Positions 19,648-32,610 are shown, counted from the stretch's first letter. The stretch is 57,636 bases of DNA from Elusimicrobiota bacterium (GCA_003151975.1 PLZD01000030.1:207-57842); one strand, 5' to 3'. The notes: generated from the letters alone by a model not told the origin. Translations and numbers: made by a program.

Positions 19648-20147
19648 GCGGCCTGCACCCCTGTTCCGATCATATCCAGAATGTCGAGCTCGCGATCGCC
19701 CGGCAAGGCGCGGCCCTCGAGCTTGACGCCGCGCCCGCTGATCTCGCGCAAGGAGCATTTGTCTCCCTCGCTCAGGAAAATCGCCTTGCCCAACTGAACC
19801 CGCCCGGCTGTGTAGTGAAGACCCCCGACGTTGACGCGGTCGAACTTGGCGCCGTGTTCCAAGAGCTCGAGCGCCTCCTGCGGGCCCGGCACCAGCACCA
19901 AAACCCTCTTCGGGAAATCCGGCTTCATCGCCGGATGCGCCGCGGCCTTGGCCACCGGCAGGACCTCGAGTCCCACCGCGTCGGGCAGGGCCAGGCGCAT
20001 GAGCGTTCCCTGAATCTCATCGGCCGCCGCGGCGTCGGAGGCCACCAGAACGAATTCGGCGCGCAGGTTCGGGATCCAGCCGGCCACGACCTGGCCGTGC
20101 ACGAGGCGGTCGTCGATGCGCACCAGGCAGAGGGGCATCGCGCTCAC
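19644..20147 (-). CDS. PTS mannose/sorbose-family EIIB component
   Basis: A 167-residue EIIB. The phosphorylated His17 lies in RIDDRLVHGQVV, a signature of the family, and the later FDRVNVGGLHY motif matches the substrate-facing loop. It accepts phosphate from EIIA and passes it to the incoming sugar at EIIC/EIID. It begins in a four-base overlap with the EIIA gene and ends overlapping EIIC by four bases. Confidence 0.93.
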   Translation of the reverse strand: MSAMPLCLVRIDDRLVHGQVVAGWIPNLRAEFVLVASDAAAADEIQGTLMRLALPDAVGLEVLPVAKAAAHPAMKPDFPKRVLVLVPGPQEALELLEHGAKFDRVNVGGLHYTAGRVQLGKAIFLSEGDKCSLREISGRGVKLEGRALPGDRELDILDMIGTGVQAA

Positions 20148-20566
20148 CTCGCCTTGGCCGCGCCGGTCACGAACATCTTGCGGATGTCGCGCACGGCGCG
20201 CTGGCCGTCGGTCATGAGTTTTTCGACGAGCTGCTCGAGCGTCATGTCCTCGCGATGGCTGAACGCGCAGACCAGCATGTTGAGGTTCACGCCGCTGATC
20301 ATTTCGACTTTCGACTCGTCCTTGATCAACGGGAAAGCGATGTTGCTTGGGGTGCCGCCCGGCATGTCGGTCAGCAGGATGAGCCCGTCGGGGCCGCGAA
20401 GGTCCTTGACCGCCTTGGCGATCCGCTCTCGGATCTCGGGCACGCTCAGCCGCGAAGAGATCGAGATCACGCGCAAACCCTTGGCCTGCTGGCCGGCGAT
20501 CGATTCGGCCGCCTCGACCAGATAGGCCCCGAACTCGCCGTGCGTGACGATGAGAAAATTGACCAC
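20144..20566 (-). CDS. PTS mannose-family EIIA component
   Basis: A 140-residue EIIA with the active His9 in LIVTHGEFG and the motif LTDMPGGTPSN in the dimer core. It takes phosphate from HPr and passes it to EIIB. In related bacteria that carry only EIIA and HPr the protein is regulatory. Here EIIB, EIIC and EIID follow, so transport is likely. It starts three bases after the rapZ stop. Confidence 0.93.
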   Translation of the reverse strand: MVNFLIVTHGEFGAYLVEAAESIAGQQAKGLRVISISSRLSVPEIRERIAKAVKDLRGPDGLILLTDMPGGTPSNIAFPLIKDESKVEMISGVNLNMLVCAFSHREDMTLEQLVEKLMTDGQRAVRDIRKMFVTGAAKAR

Positions 20567-20569
20567 GCC

Positions 20570-21427
20570 CTAATGGCCCACGTCCCGGTGGAATTCCTGG
20601 ACCGGATAGCCGCTGCTGCTCAGCGTCTTGGCCAGGTAGTGCGTGATGCAGACGCTGCGGTGGCGTCCTCCGGTGCAGCCGATGGCGATGGTCAGGTAAG
20701 ACTTGCCCTCGTGCACGTAGTGGGGCAGGAGTGTGGTGATCATCTTCAAGTAATCCTTCAGAAAGCGGCGCGTGGCGGGCTGAGCCATGACGAAGCGCCG
20801 CACGCCGTCGTGCAGCCCCGTGAAGCGGCGCAGCCGGGGGACGTAATTTGGGTTGGGCAGGAAGCGCACGTCCATGACGATGTCGGCGTCCATCGGAATG
20901 CCGTACTTGTAGCCGAAGGAGACGATCGAAAGCGTCATCTCGCGCGTGCCGGTCAGCTCGAGCGTCTGAGAAATGGCCTCTTTGAGCTCTCCCAAGGTCA
21001 TCGCGGAGGTGTCGATGACTTTGTCGGCGATCTCCTTTATCGGCAGAAGGCGCCGCCGCTCCTCTTTGATCGCGTCGGCGATCTTGAGGCCGAGCGGATG
21101 TCGGTGCCGGGTTTCGGAGAATCTATGAATGACCGCGGCATCCGAGGCCTCGAGAAACAGGATGCGCGGCTTAAATCCCCGCTCGCGCAGGCGTTTGAGC
21201 ACGATCGGCAGGCCCGAGAGCAGCTTGCCCTCGCGGATGTCCATGCCGAGAGCGACACGTTTGTGGCGCGAGCGCAGCAGGTGGTCGGCGAACTGCTCGA
21301 GGAGTGCTAGCGGAAGATTGTCGACGCAGAAGAAGCCGAGATCCTCGAAGCTTTTGAGGGCTTGGCTTTTCCCGGCGCCGGAGATGCCCGAGATGATGTA
21401 GACCCGTCGCTCGCTGGCCGCGCTCAC
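20570..21427 (-). CDS. rapZ: RapZ/YvcJ-family nucleotide-binding protein
   Basis: A 285-residue P-loop protein with Walker A GISGAGKS (residues 14-21), the DLGFFCVDNLP segment and a C-terminal domain with IAIGCTGGRHRSV. E. coli RapZ is an adaptor that presents GlmZ RNA to RNase E; in other phyla the role is less clear. Its place between hprK and the PTS EIIA is a conserved association with PTS regulation. It starts seven bases after the hprK stop. Confidence 0.93.
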   Translation of the reverse strand: MSAASERRVYIISGISGAGKSQALKSFEDLGFFCVDNLPLALLEQFADHLLRSRHKRVALGMDIREGKLLSGLPIVLKRLRERGFKPRILFLEASDAAVIHRFSETRHRHPLGLKIADAIKEERRRLLPIKEIADKVIDTSAMTLGELKEAISQTLELTGTREMTLSIVSFGYKYGIPMDADIVMDVRFLPNPNYVPRLRRFTGLHDGVRRFVMAQPATRRFLKDYLKMITTLLPHYVHEGKSYLTIAIGCTGGRHRSVCITHYLAKTLSSSGYPVQEFHRDVGH

Positions 21428-21434
21428 GCTCGCC

Positions 21435-22376
21435 TCACTTCGCCTTCATTCGCTCGATGAGCTTCTGGTTGAATGACTCCGCCGAGAAGTAGCCTTTCGA
21501 GCGCAGGCGTTGGTTGAGGGCCGCGACCTCGATGAGCACCGCGAGATTTCTACCCGGGCTGACCGGGATGCGGATCAAAGGGACTGAAACGTCGAGGATC
21601 TCGGCGTGCTCTGAGTCGAGGCCCGTGCGCTCGTAGTGGGTCCCGCCGGCCCAGGGCTCAAGCCGAATGGCGAGTTCGACGCGGGTGCGGTCGAGGATCG
21701 ATCCGATGCCAAAAAGAAGCTTGATATCGATGACGCCTAGGCCGCGCACTTCCATGTAGTGCTTGAGGGGCTCCGGGCAGTAGCCGCGCAGGATGCCGCC
21801 GCGGCGGTGCTGAATCTCGACGGCGTCATCCGACACGAGAATATGCCCGCGCTTGAGCAGCTCGAGCGCGCACTCGGACTTGCCGATACCGGCCTCGCCT
21901 TGAATCAGAACGCCCAAACCGTAGACATCGACGAGCACTCCATGCACCGTCGTGCGCGGAGCAAGCCTTGATTCGAGAAACTCGCTGAGCTCGCCGGTCA
22001 AGGTCGCGGTATCGAGGCTGGAGCGCAGCAGGGGCACGCCGAACTTTCGGCAGGCCGCGATCAGGGCGGTCGGGGTCTTGGTCTTGACGTTGTGCGACAA
22101 GATCAGGCAGGGCAGGCCGGGAAACGAGAGCATCGTGGCCAGCGATTCGGCCAGCTCCTTGGCGGGCGCGCGCGACGCGCAGTAGGCCTGCTCGCCGACG
22201 CCGATGATCTGGATGCGCTCGGCGCGAAATCCATCGGAGAAACCGATCAGGGCCAAGCCCGGCCGATTGAGCTCGGAGACCTTGATCTCGCGGCCCAGGC
22301 TCTTCTCGCCGGTGACGAGCTCGAGCTTGAGCTGGTCCGCCTGCTCCTTGAGGAGGCTGCCGACGGTTAGGATCAC
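21435..22376 (-). CDS. hprK: HPr kinase/phosphorylase
   Basis: A 313-residue bifunctional enzyme that phosphorylates and dephosphorylates HPr at Ser46. The C-terminal kinase domain has Walker A GEAGIGKS (residues 160-167), the conserved His145 in TTVHGVLVD, LVSDDAVEI and the family signature EVRGLGVIDI. The N-terminal DRTGG-type domain covers about residues 1-130. Co-location with HPr carrying Ser46 supports a working switch. Confidence 0.95.
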   Translation of the reverse strand: MILTVGSLLKEQADQLKLELVTGEKSLGREIKVSELNRPGLALIGFSDGFRAERIQIIGVGEQAYCASRAPAKELAESLATMLSFPGLPCLILSHNVKTKTPTALIAACRKFGVPLLRSSLDTATLTGELSEFLESRLAPRTTVHGVLVDVYGLGVLIQGEAGIGKSECALELLKRGHILVSDDAVEIQHRRGGILRGYCPEPLKHYMEVRGLGVIDIKLLFGIGSILDRTRVELAIRLEPWAGGTHYERTGLDSEHAEILDVSVPLIRIPVSPGRNLAVLIEVAALNQRLRSKGYFSAESFNQKLIERMKAK

Positions 22377-22388
22377 GGGGGGCAGCCC

Positions 22389-22925
22389 TTAACGGCCGCT
22401 CTTCTTGACCGGCTGGAGGATCTTATAAGTTTCATCGTCGCCGCGATACACGAGATGAATCTGCTGTGACGTGCGGTCCTGGAAAAGACGGAAGCTGTGC
22501 CCCAAGCGCTCCATATCCTCGACAGCTTCCGCGGCGCTCATGGGAGATACGGGCTGCTTGATGACGTCGATGCGCAAGGGCGCGCCGGCCGGCACGGGAA
22601 CGGCGGCCTCGACCTCCGCCGACGAGGCGCGGCCCTTATGGCGGCTCTTGATGCGCTCCTTGAATTTCTTAAGTTGGGCGTCCATCTTATCGGTGGCGAG
22701 GTCGACCGCGGAGTAAAGGTCAGCGGCGACGGCCAAGGCCCTAAAGGTCTGACCTGGAGCATGGATAACGATCTCCGCGTTGTGGGCGCGCTTCTCGATG
22801 AACAGAAAGACCTGCCCCCAAACGATGTGGTCGAAATACTTCTGGGACTTCTCGACCTTCTCTTGGACGTAGGCTCGGATGGCCGGAGTCACTTTAAGCT
22901 GTTTTGCCGTCAGTTGGATTTCCAT
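22389..22925 (-). CDS. hpf: Ribosome hibernation promoting factor, long form
   Basis: A 178-residue protein. The N-terminal RaiA/Hpf domain (MEIQLTAKQLKVTPAIRAY) binds the 30S decoding centre. The C-terminal domain (about 120-178: EAVEDMERLGHSFRLFQD, then VVYRGDDETYKI-like) dimerises ribosomes into 100S particles, so this is the long type. ATG 22925 is preferred over an in-frame ATG at 22961 because homologues start with MEIQ-type sequence and a promoter lies between 22972 and 22944. It is the first gene of the PTS run. Confidence 0.93.
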   Translation of the reverse strand: MEIQLTAKQLKVTPAIRAYVQEKVEKSQKYFDHIVWGQVFLFIEKRAHNAEIVIHAPGQTFRALAVAADLYSAVDLATDKMDAQLKKFKERIKSRHKGRASSAEVEAAVPVPAGAPLRIDVIKQPVSPMSAAEAVEDMERLGHSFRLFQDRTSQQIHLVYRGDDETYKILQPVKKSGR

Positions 22926-22943
22926 GGGTTGCCTCGCACGCGT

Positions 22944-22972
22944 ATTGAAGCACTTTGGCAAGACAGTGTCAA
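22944..22972 (-). promoter_or_regulatory. Promoter of the hpf-hprK-rapZ-PTS run
   Basis: On the minus strand: a perfect TTGACA (22972-22967), a 17-base spacer and TTCAAT (22949-22944). The predicted start is near 22937, giving a leader of about 12 bases with a weak GAGG. The downstream genes are packed without obvious terminators, so this may serve up to twelve genes. Confidence 0.65.
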
Positions 22973-23014
22973 TTTTGGGCTTTCGCCCATACCATATAGA
23001 ATGCCCGCCGGCGT

Positions 23015-23043
23015 TTGACTCACCGTGATAAATTAGGTACTAT
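23015..23043 (+). promoter_or_regulatory. Promoter of dnaA
   Basis: TTGACT (23015-23020), a 17-base spacer and TACTAT (23038-23043). The predicted start near 23050 leaves a leader of about 147 bases that crosses the AT-rich tract and a DnaA box, which would allow autoregulation by DnaA. Confidence 0.65.
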
Positions 23044-23099
23044 GCGGGAGTTGAATTTGGACGCGTCTAGCGGCGCAACAAGTTTGTAATTCGAGCGCG

Positions 23100-23196
23100 G
23101 CCGCGACGTCGGAATCGCGTTTTATATTTTTAAATTACTATTATTTTTTAATATCAATTTAACGACTTCTTGGTTATACACACCGGTGGACAATCT
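23100..23196. other. Candidate origin segment upstream of dnaA (AT-rich tract plus DnaA box)
   Basis: Positions 23120-23162 are almost pure A/T, with two C residues in 43 bases, in a region otherwise GC-rich. TTATACACA at 23174-23182 matches the DnaA box consensus TTATNCACA. Their closeness to the dnaA start fits a duplex-unwinding element. A second set of DnaA-box-like sites lies after dnaA. The origin call is inference. Confidence 0.55.
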
Positions 23197-24549
23197 GTGA
23201 ACAACATCTCTGCCCAAGAGTTGTGGACACGGGCTGTCGATGCGATCCGCGGCGAGATCGGCGAAGAACAATCCGAGCTCTGGCTGCGGCCCGTCGAAGC
23301 GCTCAAGCTCGACGAACAAATCCTGCTCGTGCGGGTCCCTAATAAATACTTCGCCGACGGCATCAAGAAGAATTTTCAAAAGCGCTTGTCCCTAATTCTC
23401 AAAGACATCACCAGCCGCGAGATTGGGCTCGACTACGAGATCTCGCGCGACCTCAAGGACGTGCTGCCCGCAAACGATCCCATCTCGGATCCGAGCCCTC
23501 AATCAGACTTCCCCTTGAGCGAGCTCAACCCGCGCTACACGTTCGGCTCGTTCGTTCTCGGCGACTCCAACCGCTTCGCGGCCGCGACTGCCGAGGCGGT
23601 ATCAAAGAGCCCCGGGACTCAATACAATCCTTATTTTATTTACGGCGGCGTGGGCCTCGGCAAGACGCATCTCATGCACGCCATCGGCAATGAGATGCGG
23701 CGTCTGCGCCCCCGCGCGCGGGTCCTCTACACGACGAGCGAGCGGTTTGTCAATGAGTATATCACCTGCATCCAGCATAACCGGCCCGACGATTTCCGCT
23801 CGAAGTTCCGCAATCTTGATTGCCTTTTGATCGACGACATCCAATTCCTGATCGGCAAGGATCGCTCGGAGCAGGAGTTTTTCCACACGTTCAACGACCT
23901 CTTCGCCGCCAAGAAGCAGGTCGTGATGTCCTCAGACCGCTCCCCTAAAGAAATGTCCCCGTCCGAGCAGCGCCTGATCTCGCGCTTCGAGTGGGGCGTG
24001 GTCGCCGACATCAAGCCGCCGGACCTCGAGACGCGCATCGCCATCCTGCGCAAGAAAGCCGACACCGAAGGCTTCTATGTTCCCGACGACGTGATCTTGT
24101 TCGTGGCCTCCAACGTCAAGACCAACATCCGCGCGTTGGAGGGCGCCTTGATCCGGCTGAAAGCCTTCGCGTCGATGACCGGAAGCGCGCTCACCGTCGA
24201 TGACGCCAAGGACATACTGAAGGACGCGCTGACCTCGGAGTCTTCCTCTCCCGTGAGGATGGAAACCATCCAACGGATCGTCGCTTTCAAGTATTCCGTC
24301 GAAGTCAGGGATCTAAAAGGGCATCAGCGGACCGCCGCCATCGCCATGCCGCGGCAGGTCGCCATGTATTTGGCTTGCGTTATGACCGATCTGTCGCTTA
24401 AGGAGATAGGGCGTTCCTTCGGCGGCAAAGACCACACGACCGTGCTTCACGCGCGCGAGAAAATTAGGAAGTTGGTCGACGCGGACCCTTTCTTCCTGCC
24501 GCTGATCAATAAGCTCGAGGCCGATATTCGCGCTGTGGAAAACCAATGA
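23197..24549 (+). CDS. dnaA: Chromosomal replication initiator DnaA
   Basis: A 450-residue DnaA. Domain I spans about 1-85, a linker about 85-110, and the AAA+ domain about 110-330 with Walker A GGVGLGKT (150-157) and Walker B LLIDDIQFL. The C-terminal DNA-binding domain carries KDHTTVLHAREK, the DnaA-box reading helix. GTG 23197 is chosen because GGTGGA lies six bases upstream and homologues begin about here; an earlier in-frame TTG at 23170 would place codons over the DnaA box. It heads a plus-strand run of replication genes. Confidence 0.97.
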   Translation: MNNISAQELWTRAVDAIRGEIGEEQSELWLRPVEALKLDEQILLVRVPNKYFADGIKKNFQKRLSLILKDITSREIGLDYEISRDLKDVLPANDPISDPSPQSDFPLSELNPRYTFGSFVLGDSNRFAAATAEAVSKSPGTQYNPYFIYGGVGLGKTHLMHAIGNEMRRLRPRARVLYTTSERFVNEYITCIQHNRPDDFRSKFRNLDCLLIDDIQFLIGKDRSEQEFFHTFNDLFAAKKQVVMSSDRSPKEMSPSEQRLISRFEWGVVADIKPPDLETRIAILRKKADTEGFYVPDDVILFVASNVKTNIRALEGALIRLKAFASMTGSALTVDDAKDILKDALTSESSSPVRMETIQRIVAFKYSVEVRDLKGHQRTAAIAMPRQVAMYLACVMTDLSLKEIGRSFGGKDHTTVLHAREKIRKLVDADPFFLPLINKLEADIRAVENQ

Positions 24550-24696
24550 AAAATAAGGAAAATAGGTGGGTAATTTTTAAAGCTGTGGACGGAGTGGATA
24601 ATGTTCCCGAATTATCCCCAAACTCGTTGGGTGGATTCACGACGGAAAAGCGATCCATCCACAACTTCTAATGCTTGATTAAGGTGAGGATGATTG
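24550..24696. other. dnaA-dnaN intergenic region with DnaA-box-like sites
   Basis: A 147-base, A/T-richer spacer. TTATCCACT occurs inverted at 24593-24601 (one mismatch to the perfect box). TTATCCCCA is at 24612-24620 (one mismatch). CCATCCACA is at 24655-24663 (two mismatches), and a weaker inverted site lies at 24584-24592. Such clusters between dnaA and dnaN commonly form part of oriC. The dnaN Shine-Dalgarno GAGGA is at 24686-24690. Confidence 0.55.
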
Positions 24697-25811
24697 ATGA
24701 AAATACACTGTAGTAAAGAAGAATTGGCACAAGGTGTCCAAACCATCCAATCCGCTTTGTCCGCCCGAACGACTCTTCCTATACTTTTAAATTTTCTCCT
24801 GGAGACCGAGAGCTCCAAGGTTAAGGTTGTTTCCACCGATCTCGAGATGGGCGTAAAGCATTACATCGGCGCCGAGGTTGAAAGCGACGGCTCTATTACA
24901 ATACCCGCAAAAAAATTCTCAGACATATTACACAGCCTTCCCGACGGCCATGAGGTGGAGCTTTCCGTTGACGCCGGCGGCAAGGTTCAGCTTAAATGCG
25001 GGCGTTCGCGCTTCGGCATTATAGGAGCTCCAAAATCCGAATACCCGATACTGCCTGAGTTTAATAAGCAAAACGCTTTTGAGATGCAATCCGGCATGCT
25101 TGGGGAGATGGTTAAAAAAACCATTTTCGCCGCCTCCACCGATGAAACAAGGCACGTTCTTAACGGAGTTTTTTGGTCCGCGAAGAAGGGCGTCCTTGAA
25201 ATGGTCGCGACCGATGGGCGGCGTCTCGCTGTCACCGCGCAGAAGGCGGCTCCGAAAGATAAAGATTTTCATGTCATCGTTCCCACAAAAATCTTATCCG
25301 AATTTTTGCGTCTTTTAAGCCATTACGACGTCAAGGCGGACTCCACCGAGAAGATACTCGTCGGTGTGACGGATAATCAAATAGCCTTCCAATTTAAAGA
25401 GACAACCCTGCTTTCGAGGCTCGTCGGCGGAAGCTTCCCTCATTACGAGCAGGTGATTCCGACCAAGAAAGACATCTCGGTGATCGTCGACACTAAAGAG
25501 TTTCTCGCCGTCACTAAGCGCGCGGCGCTTTGTGCCGTGGACCGCGGGGGGTCGGTTAAGTGCGCGTTGGCTAAGGGCGCGCTTCAAGTCACCGCGTCAA
25601 GCCAGAACCTTGAGTTCTCCGACGAGATCGCCATCGACTATTCGGGCGGCGATTTTCAGGTCGCGTTTAACCCGCAGTTCGTCATGGACGCCCTCAAGCA
25701 TATTGATTCAGAGAAGACTTCCATCGGTCTAACGACCCCGGTCAACCCCGCGCTTTTTGAGCCCGTGGGTTCCGGAGAATACCGTTTCGTCGTCATGCCG
25801 ATGAGAATCTA

Positions 25812-25812
<1 letters not shown>
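24697..25812 (+). CDS. dnaN: DNA polymerase III beta sliding clamp
   Basis: A 371-residue clamp of usual length, made of three repeated domains (about 1-120, 125-245, 250-371). Recognisable parts include TLPILLNFLLE, LEMVATDGRRLAV and the C-terminal hydrophobic end YRFVVMPMRI, part of the partner-binding region. ATG 24697 has GAGGA six bases upstream. Codon use, especially in the first two thirds, is A/T-richer than its neighbours. The stop overlaps the dciA start by one base. Confidence 0.97.
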
Positions 25813-28731
<2,919 letters not shown>

Positions 28732-28732
<1 letters not shown>

Positions 28733-29535
28733 TGCGCATCAGAAACGTCCTGCTTGCCGCCGCCCTGACAGCGGCCCTGGCCACCGGGGCCTCCGCCGAG
28801 ACTTTTCACATGAAGGACGGCAGCCGCTTTGAAGGAACCATCGTCGGCGTTCATCCCGACGACCTCGACGTCTCGATCGCGGGAAAGACTTTGTTGATCC
28901 GCAAGGACAGCATCGGCTGGATTAACTACGAGCCCGTTTGGGACGGCAAGACGTCCCGCGCGGGCGAGTGGCTCTTGAAGGTCGGCGTCGGCGGTGCTTT
29001 GCCGACGCAGGCGGGCGCCTTCAACAATATCGCGCGCCCCGGGCTCGCGACCGACCTTGAAATTCTGCTCAACGTTAAATCGCGCTGGGCGTTCGGTTTG
29101 CGCAACGACGACTTTTTGTACACGACTGCCTACCCCTCCAACGAGCAATCGCGCGGCAAGTCCGTGGTCCAAGGCAGCGCTTTGTACGTCGAGGGGCGGT
29201 GGCTGGCCCTGCCTGAGACACGGCTGTCCCCGTTCGTCGTCGCGGGGCTTGGGTTTAATACATATTCCGAAGAGCTCGAGGTCACGCCCAAACCGGGCTT
29301 TAAGTGGTCGGACACCGGCACCATCGAGACGCGCGAGTTCGAAAACACCGCGACGGGCGCGGCCCTCATGACTGGCTTCGGCGCGCAGTACTTGATGGGA
29401 CGCAGCTTCGTCGGCTCGGTGGAAGCCGCGTGGCATTACTGGAGCATCGACGCGACCAAATTTGGCAGTTTTTATCAGCTGTCCAGCTACGTTCAGACCG
29501 TCTCGCTCAACGCCAGCATCGGAGCGAGATTTTGA
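28732..29535 (+). CDS. Outer-membrane beta-barrel protein between gyrB and gyrA
   Basis: A 267-residue protein with a Sec signal peptide (residues 1-22, ATGASA-E). Residues 23-62 look like a small LSm/SH3-type beta module (MKDGSRFEGTIVGVHPDD). From about residue 80 alternating hydrophobic strands with Trp/Tyr girdles run to a C-terminal phenylalanine in LNASIGARF, the sorting signal of outer-membrane barrels. The ATG overlaps the gyrB stop (TAATG), so translation is coupled to gyrB. Function is unknown. It shows that the organism is diderm. Confidence 0.8.
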
Positions 29536-29570
29536 TTTTGCGATGAGGCAACCCCAACGGAGATAAAACG

Positions 29571-32084
29571 ATGAGCACGCCCAAGCAGCCGGACTTGACC
29601 CCCGAGCCCATGAGCAGCAACATTATCCTGCGCGATCTCGGCGCGGAGATGAAATCCTCCTACATCGATTATTCCATGTCGGTCATCGTCGGCCGCGCCC
29701 TGCCCGACATCCGCGACGGCCTCAAGCCCGTGCACCGGCGCATCATGTACGCGATGCACGACGAGGGTCTGGCCTCGAACAAGAAGTACTCCAAGTGCGC
29801 CGGCGTCGTCGGCGAGGTGCTCAAGAAATACCATCCGCACGGCGACTCGGCCGTCTATGACGCGATGGTCCGCATGGTCCAGAATTTCTCGCTTCTGCAT
29901 CCTCTCATCGACGGGCAAGGCAACTTCGGCTCCGTCGACGGCGATCCCGCGGCGGCATACCGCTACACCGAGTGCCGGCTCTCCAAGTTCGGCGAGGAGC
30001 TTCTGGCCGACATCGACCAGGACACGGTCGATTTCACGCCCAACTTCGACGGCACGACTTCCGAGCCCGCGGTGCTGCCCGCGCGCGCGCCCAACCTGCT
30101 CGTCAACGGCTCGTCCGGCATCGCGGTCGGCATGGCGACCAACGTCCCCCCTCACAACCTCGCCGAGACCTGCGACGCCGCCATGGCCTTGATCAGCGAT
30201 CCTAAGATCGAAAACAAAGAGCTCATGAAGGTCATCAAGGGCCCGGATTTTCCCACCGGCGGCATCATTCGCGGCAAGACCGGCATCAAGGACTACTTCG
30301 ACAACGGGCGGGGCTCGGTGCGGGTCCAAGCGCGCACGGAGATTGAGGACATCAAGGGCAACCGCCAGGCGATCATCGTCACGGAGCTCCCGTACCAAGT
30401 CAACAAAGCCACGCTGCTTGAGACGATCGCCGATCTCGTGCGCGACAAGAAGATTCCCGATATCTCCGATATTCGCGACGAGTCCGACCGCAAGGGCATG
30501 CGCATGGTCATCGAGATCAAGCGCGACGGCAACGCCAACGTGGTGCTCAACCAGCTCTACAAGCACACGCAGATGGAGACCACTTTCGGCGTGATCCTGC
30601 TTTCTCTCGTCGACGGCCGGCCCCGCGTGCTCGGCGTGCGGGACATTCTGGGCCACTTTATCCAGCACCGCAAGGTCGTCGTCGTGCGCCGCACCAAATT
30701 CCAGCTCAAGAAGGCGGTCGATCGCGCGCACATCTTGGAGGGCCTGATTGTCGCCGTCAAGAACATCGACAAGGTCGTCAAGATCATCCGCGGCGCCTCG
30801 GACACCGACAACGCGCGCACCGAGCTCATGAAGGAGTTTGAGCTCTCCAAGATTCAGGCCCAGGCGATTCTCGACATGCGGCTGGCTCAGCTCACCAAGC
30901 TCTCCGTCGGCGAGCTGCAGGACGAGTTCGACGCGCTCAAGAAGAAGATCGCCGAGCTCAAGGCCATCCTGGCCGACGTCAAGAGAGTCATGGCCATCAT
31001 CGTCAAGGAACTCGAGGCCGTTAAAGAGCAATTCGGAAAAAAGCGTCAGACGGAAATCACGACCGAGGCCGCCGAGATGACTCTCGAGGACCTCATCGCC
31101 AAGGAAGACGTCGTCATCTCGCTCTCCAACACCGGCTACGTCAAGCGCATCCCCGTGGCGACCTACCAGGCCCAGGGCCGCGGCGGCAAGGGCATCACCG
31201 GCGCCGAGGTCAAGGAAGAGGACTGGATCGAGCACTTCTTCATCACGGACACCCATGCCACGCTCTTGTTCTTCACCAACCGCGGGCGCGTGTTCGCGCT
31301 CAAGGCCTACGAAGTGCCGGAAGGCAATCGCACCTCGCGCGGCAAGGCCGTCGTGAACCTCTTGGCGTTGACCGGAGAAGAGAAGGTCACCTCCGCCATC
31401 GCGATCCGTTCGTTCGAGGAGAAGAAGGGACAAGAGACCTTCCTCGCCATGTGCACTCGCAACGGCACGGCGAAGAAGACGCCGCTTTCCGACTTCGAGA
31501 ACATCCGGCGCTCGGGCATCATCGCGATCACGCTCGACGAGGGCGACGTGCTCGTCGAAGTGCAGCACACCTCGGGCAAGGATGAGCTTCTCATCGCGAG
31601 CAACCTGGGCATGGCCATCCGGTTTCCGGAATCCGATATTCGCTCCATGGGCCGCGCGGCCGCCGGCGTTAAGGGCATGCGTCTCGACAAGGGCGACCAG
31701 GTCGTCGGCATGGAGGTCTTCCCGCCTCATTCGAAAAAGACCCTGCTGACCGTCTGCGAGCACGGCCACGGCAAGCGCACGGAGCTTGGAGAGTACCGCG
31801 GCCAGCACCGCGGCGGCGGCGGCGTGATCACGATCAAGGGGACCGACGGCCGCAACGGAGCCGTCATCGGCGTCAAACTCGTGACCGACGACGAAGACCT
31901 GATGGTGATGACCGAGAAGGGCAAGGCTATCCGCCTGCGCTGCAAGGAGATCAAGACGATCTCGCGCAACACGCAGGGCGTGCGGCTCGTCAAGCTCGAC
32001 GAGGGCGACAAGGTCGCGCGCGTAGCTCCGATCGCCGTCGAGCCTCCGGTTAGTCCCGAGCTTCCGCTGCCCGATGGCAAATAA
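29571..32084 (+). CDS. gyrA: DNA gyrase subunit A
   Basis: An 837-residue GyrA. The catalytic tyrosine is Tyr132 in AAAYRYTE. The quinolone-resistance region reads [15 protein letters not shown] with Ser93 and Asp97, the usual sensitive-type residues. The C-terminal beta-pinwheel has the GyrA box QGRGGKG, which marks gyrase rather than topoisomerase IV. Coiled-coil and tower regions are of normal size. ATG 29571 has GGAGAT upstream. The end overlaps the next gene by eleven bases. Confidence 0.97.
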   Translation: MSTPKQPDLTPEPMSSNIILRDLGAEMKSSYIDYSMSVIVGRALPDIRDGLKPVHRRIMYAMHDEGLASNKKYSKCAGVVGEVLKKYHPHGDSAVYDAMVRMVQNFSLLHPLIDGQGNFGSVDGDPAAAYRYTECRLSKFGEELLADIDQDTVDFTPNFDGTTSEPAVLPARAPNLLVNGSSGIAVGMATNVPPHNLAETCDAAMALISDPKIENKELMKVIKGPDFPTGGIIRGKTGIKDYFDNGRGSVRVQARTEIEDIKGNRQAIIVTELPYQVNKATLLETIADLVRDKKIPDISDIRDESDRKGMRMVIEIKRDGNANVVLNQLYKHTQMETTFGVILLSLVDGRPRVLGVRDILGHFIQHRKVVVVRRTKFQLKKAVDRAHILEGLIVAVKNIDKVVKIIRGASDTDNARTELMKEFELSKIQAQAILDMRLAQLTKLSVGELQDEFDALKKKIAELKAILADVKRVMAIIVKELEAVKEQFGKKRQTEITTEAAEMTLEDLIAKEDVVISLSNTGYVKRIPVATYQAQGRGGKGITGAEVKEEDWIEHFFITDTHATLLFFTNRGRVFALKAYEVPEGNRTSRGKAVVNLLALTGEEKVTSAIAIRSFEEKKGQETFLAMCTRNGTAKKTPLSDFENIRRSGIIAITLDEGDVLVEVQHTSGKDELLIASNLGMAIRFPESDIRSMGRAAAGVKGMRLDKGDQVVGMEVFPPHSKKTLLTVCEHGHGKRTELGEYRGQHRGGGGVITIKGTDGRNGAVIGVKLVTDDEDLMVMTEKGKAIRLRCKEIKTISRNTQGVRLVKLDEGDKVARVAPIAVEPPVSPELPLPDGK

Positions 32085-32610
32085 GCTGCTGCTCGCAGCA
32101 CTGCTGCTGCCGCTCGTGAGCGCCGGCGCGCGCGCCGAGATCGAGCTGCAGGGCGTGCAGTGGCAGCTCGTGCAGCGCGAGCCCGGCAAGGCGCTCAAGC
32201 CTCCGACGGCGGAGAATCTCGACGCCTTGATCGTGGAGGCCGGCGGCAAGCTCAAAGGACGGCTGTGGGCCAAGCTCAGGCTAATCAACCGGGGGCCGGC
32301 GCTCGAGGCGATCTTGCTCCGGTACTCGGTCTCTGCGAAGATCGCGCCGCTCGACAACCGCGAGACCTCGAGCTGGGCCCTTCCCTTCGTGCTCGGCGAC
32401 CGGCGCTTGCCCAAGGTCGGGGCCAACGCCCCGCTCGAGGTCGCGCTAGACCCGTCCGATGACGTGGGGCTTTACCTTAAAAATATTTTTCGCGAGGGCT
32501 ACTGGCCCGACGAGCTCAAGATCGAAGTCATGGTCCAGCCGCGCCGTGACCAGAAGACGACGCTCAAGGTCCTCGAGTCGACCTTGACCATCAAGGCGCC
32601 GCAGAAATGA
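32074..32610 (+). CDS. Secreted protein of unknown function between gyrA and serS
   Basis: A 178-residue protein with a signal peptide (residues 1-21, SAGARA-E). The mature part looks like one beta-sandwich domain: alternating strands such as [21 protein letters not shown] and [11 protein letters not shown]. It overlaps gyrA by eleven bases and serS by four (ATGA), so it is translated within the same unit. No family is recognised. It is likely periplasmic. Confidence 0.7.
   Translation: MANKLLLAALLLPLVSAGARAEIELQGVQWQLVQREPGKALKPPTAENLDALIVEAGGKLKGRLWAKLRLINRGPALEAILLRYSVSAKIAPLDNRETSSWALPFVLGDRRLPKVGANAPLEVALDPSDDVGLYLKNIFREGYWPDELKIEVMVQPRRDQKTTLKVLESTLTIKAPQK

Noticed and set aside
19648-19758. 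N-terminal extension of EIIC to 19758
   Set aside because: It lies wholly inside the EIIB gene, is Arg-rich, and the GTG at 19647 gives the expected EIIC start and a four-base overlap.
29493-32426. A 977-codon open frame antisense to gyrA
   Set aside because: It covers nearly all of gyrA, whose identity is certain, and is rich in Asp, Arg, His, Val and Leu, as antisense frames of GC-rich genes are. No domain is visible.
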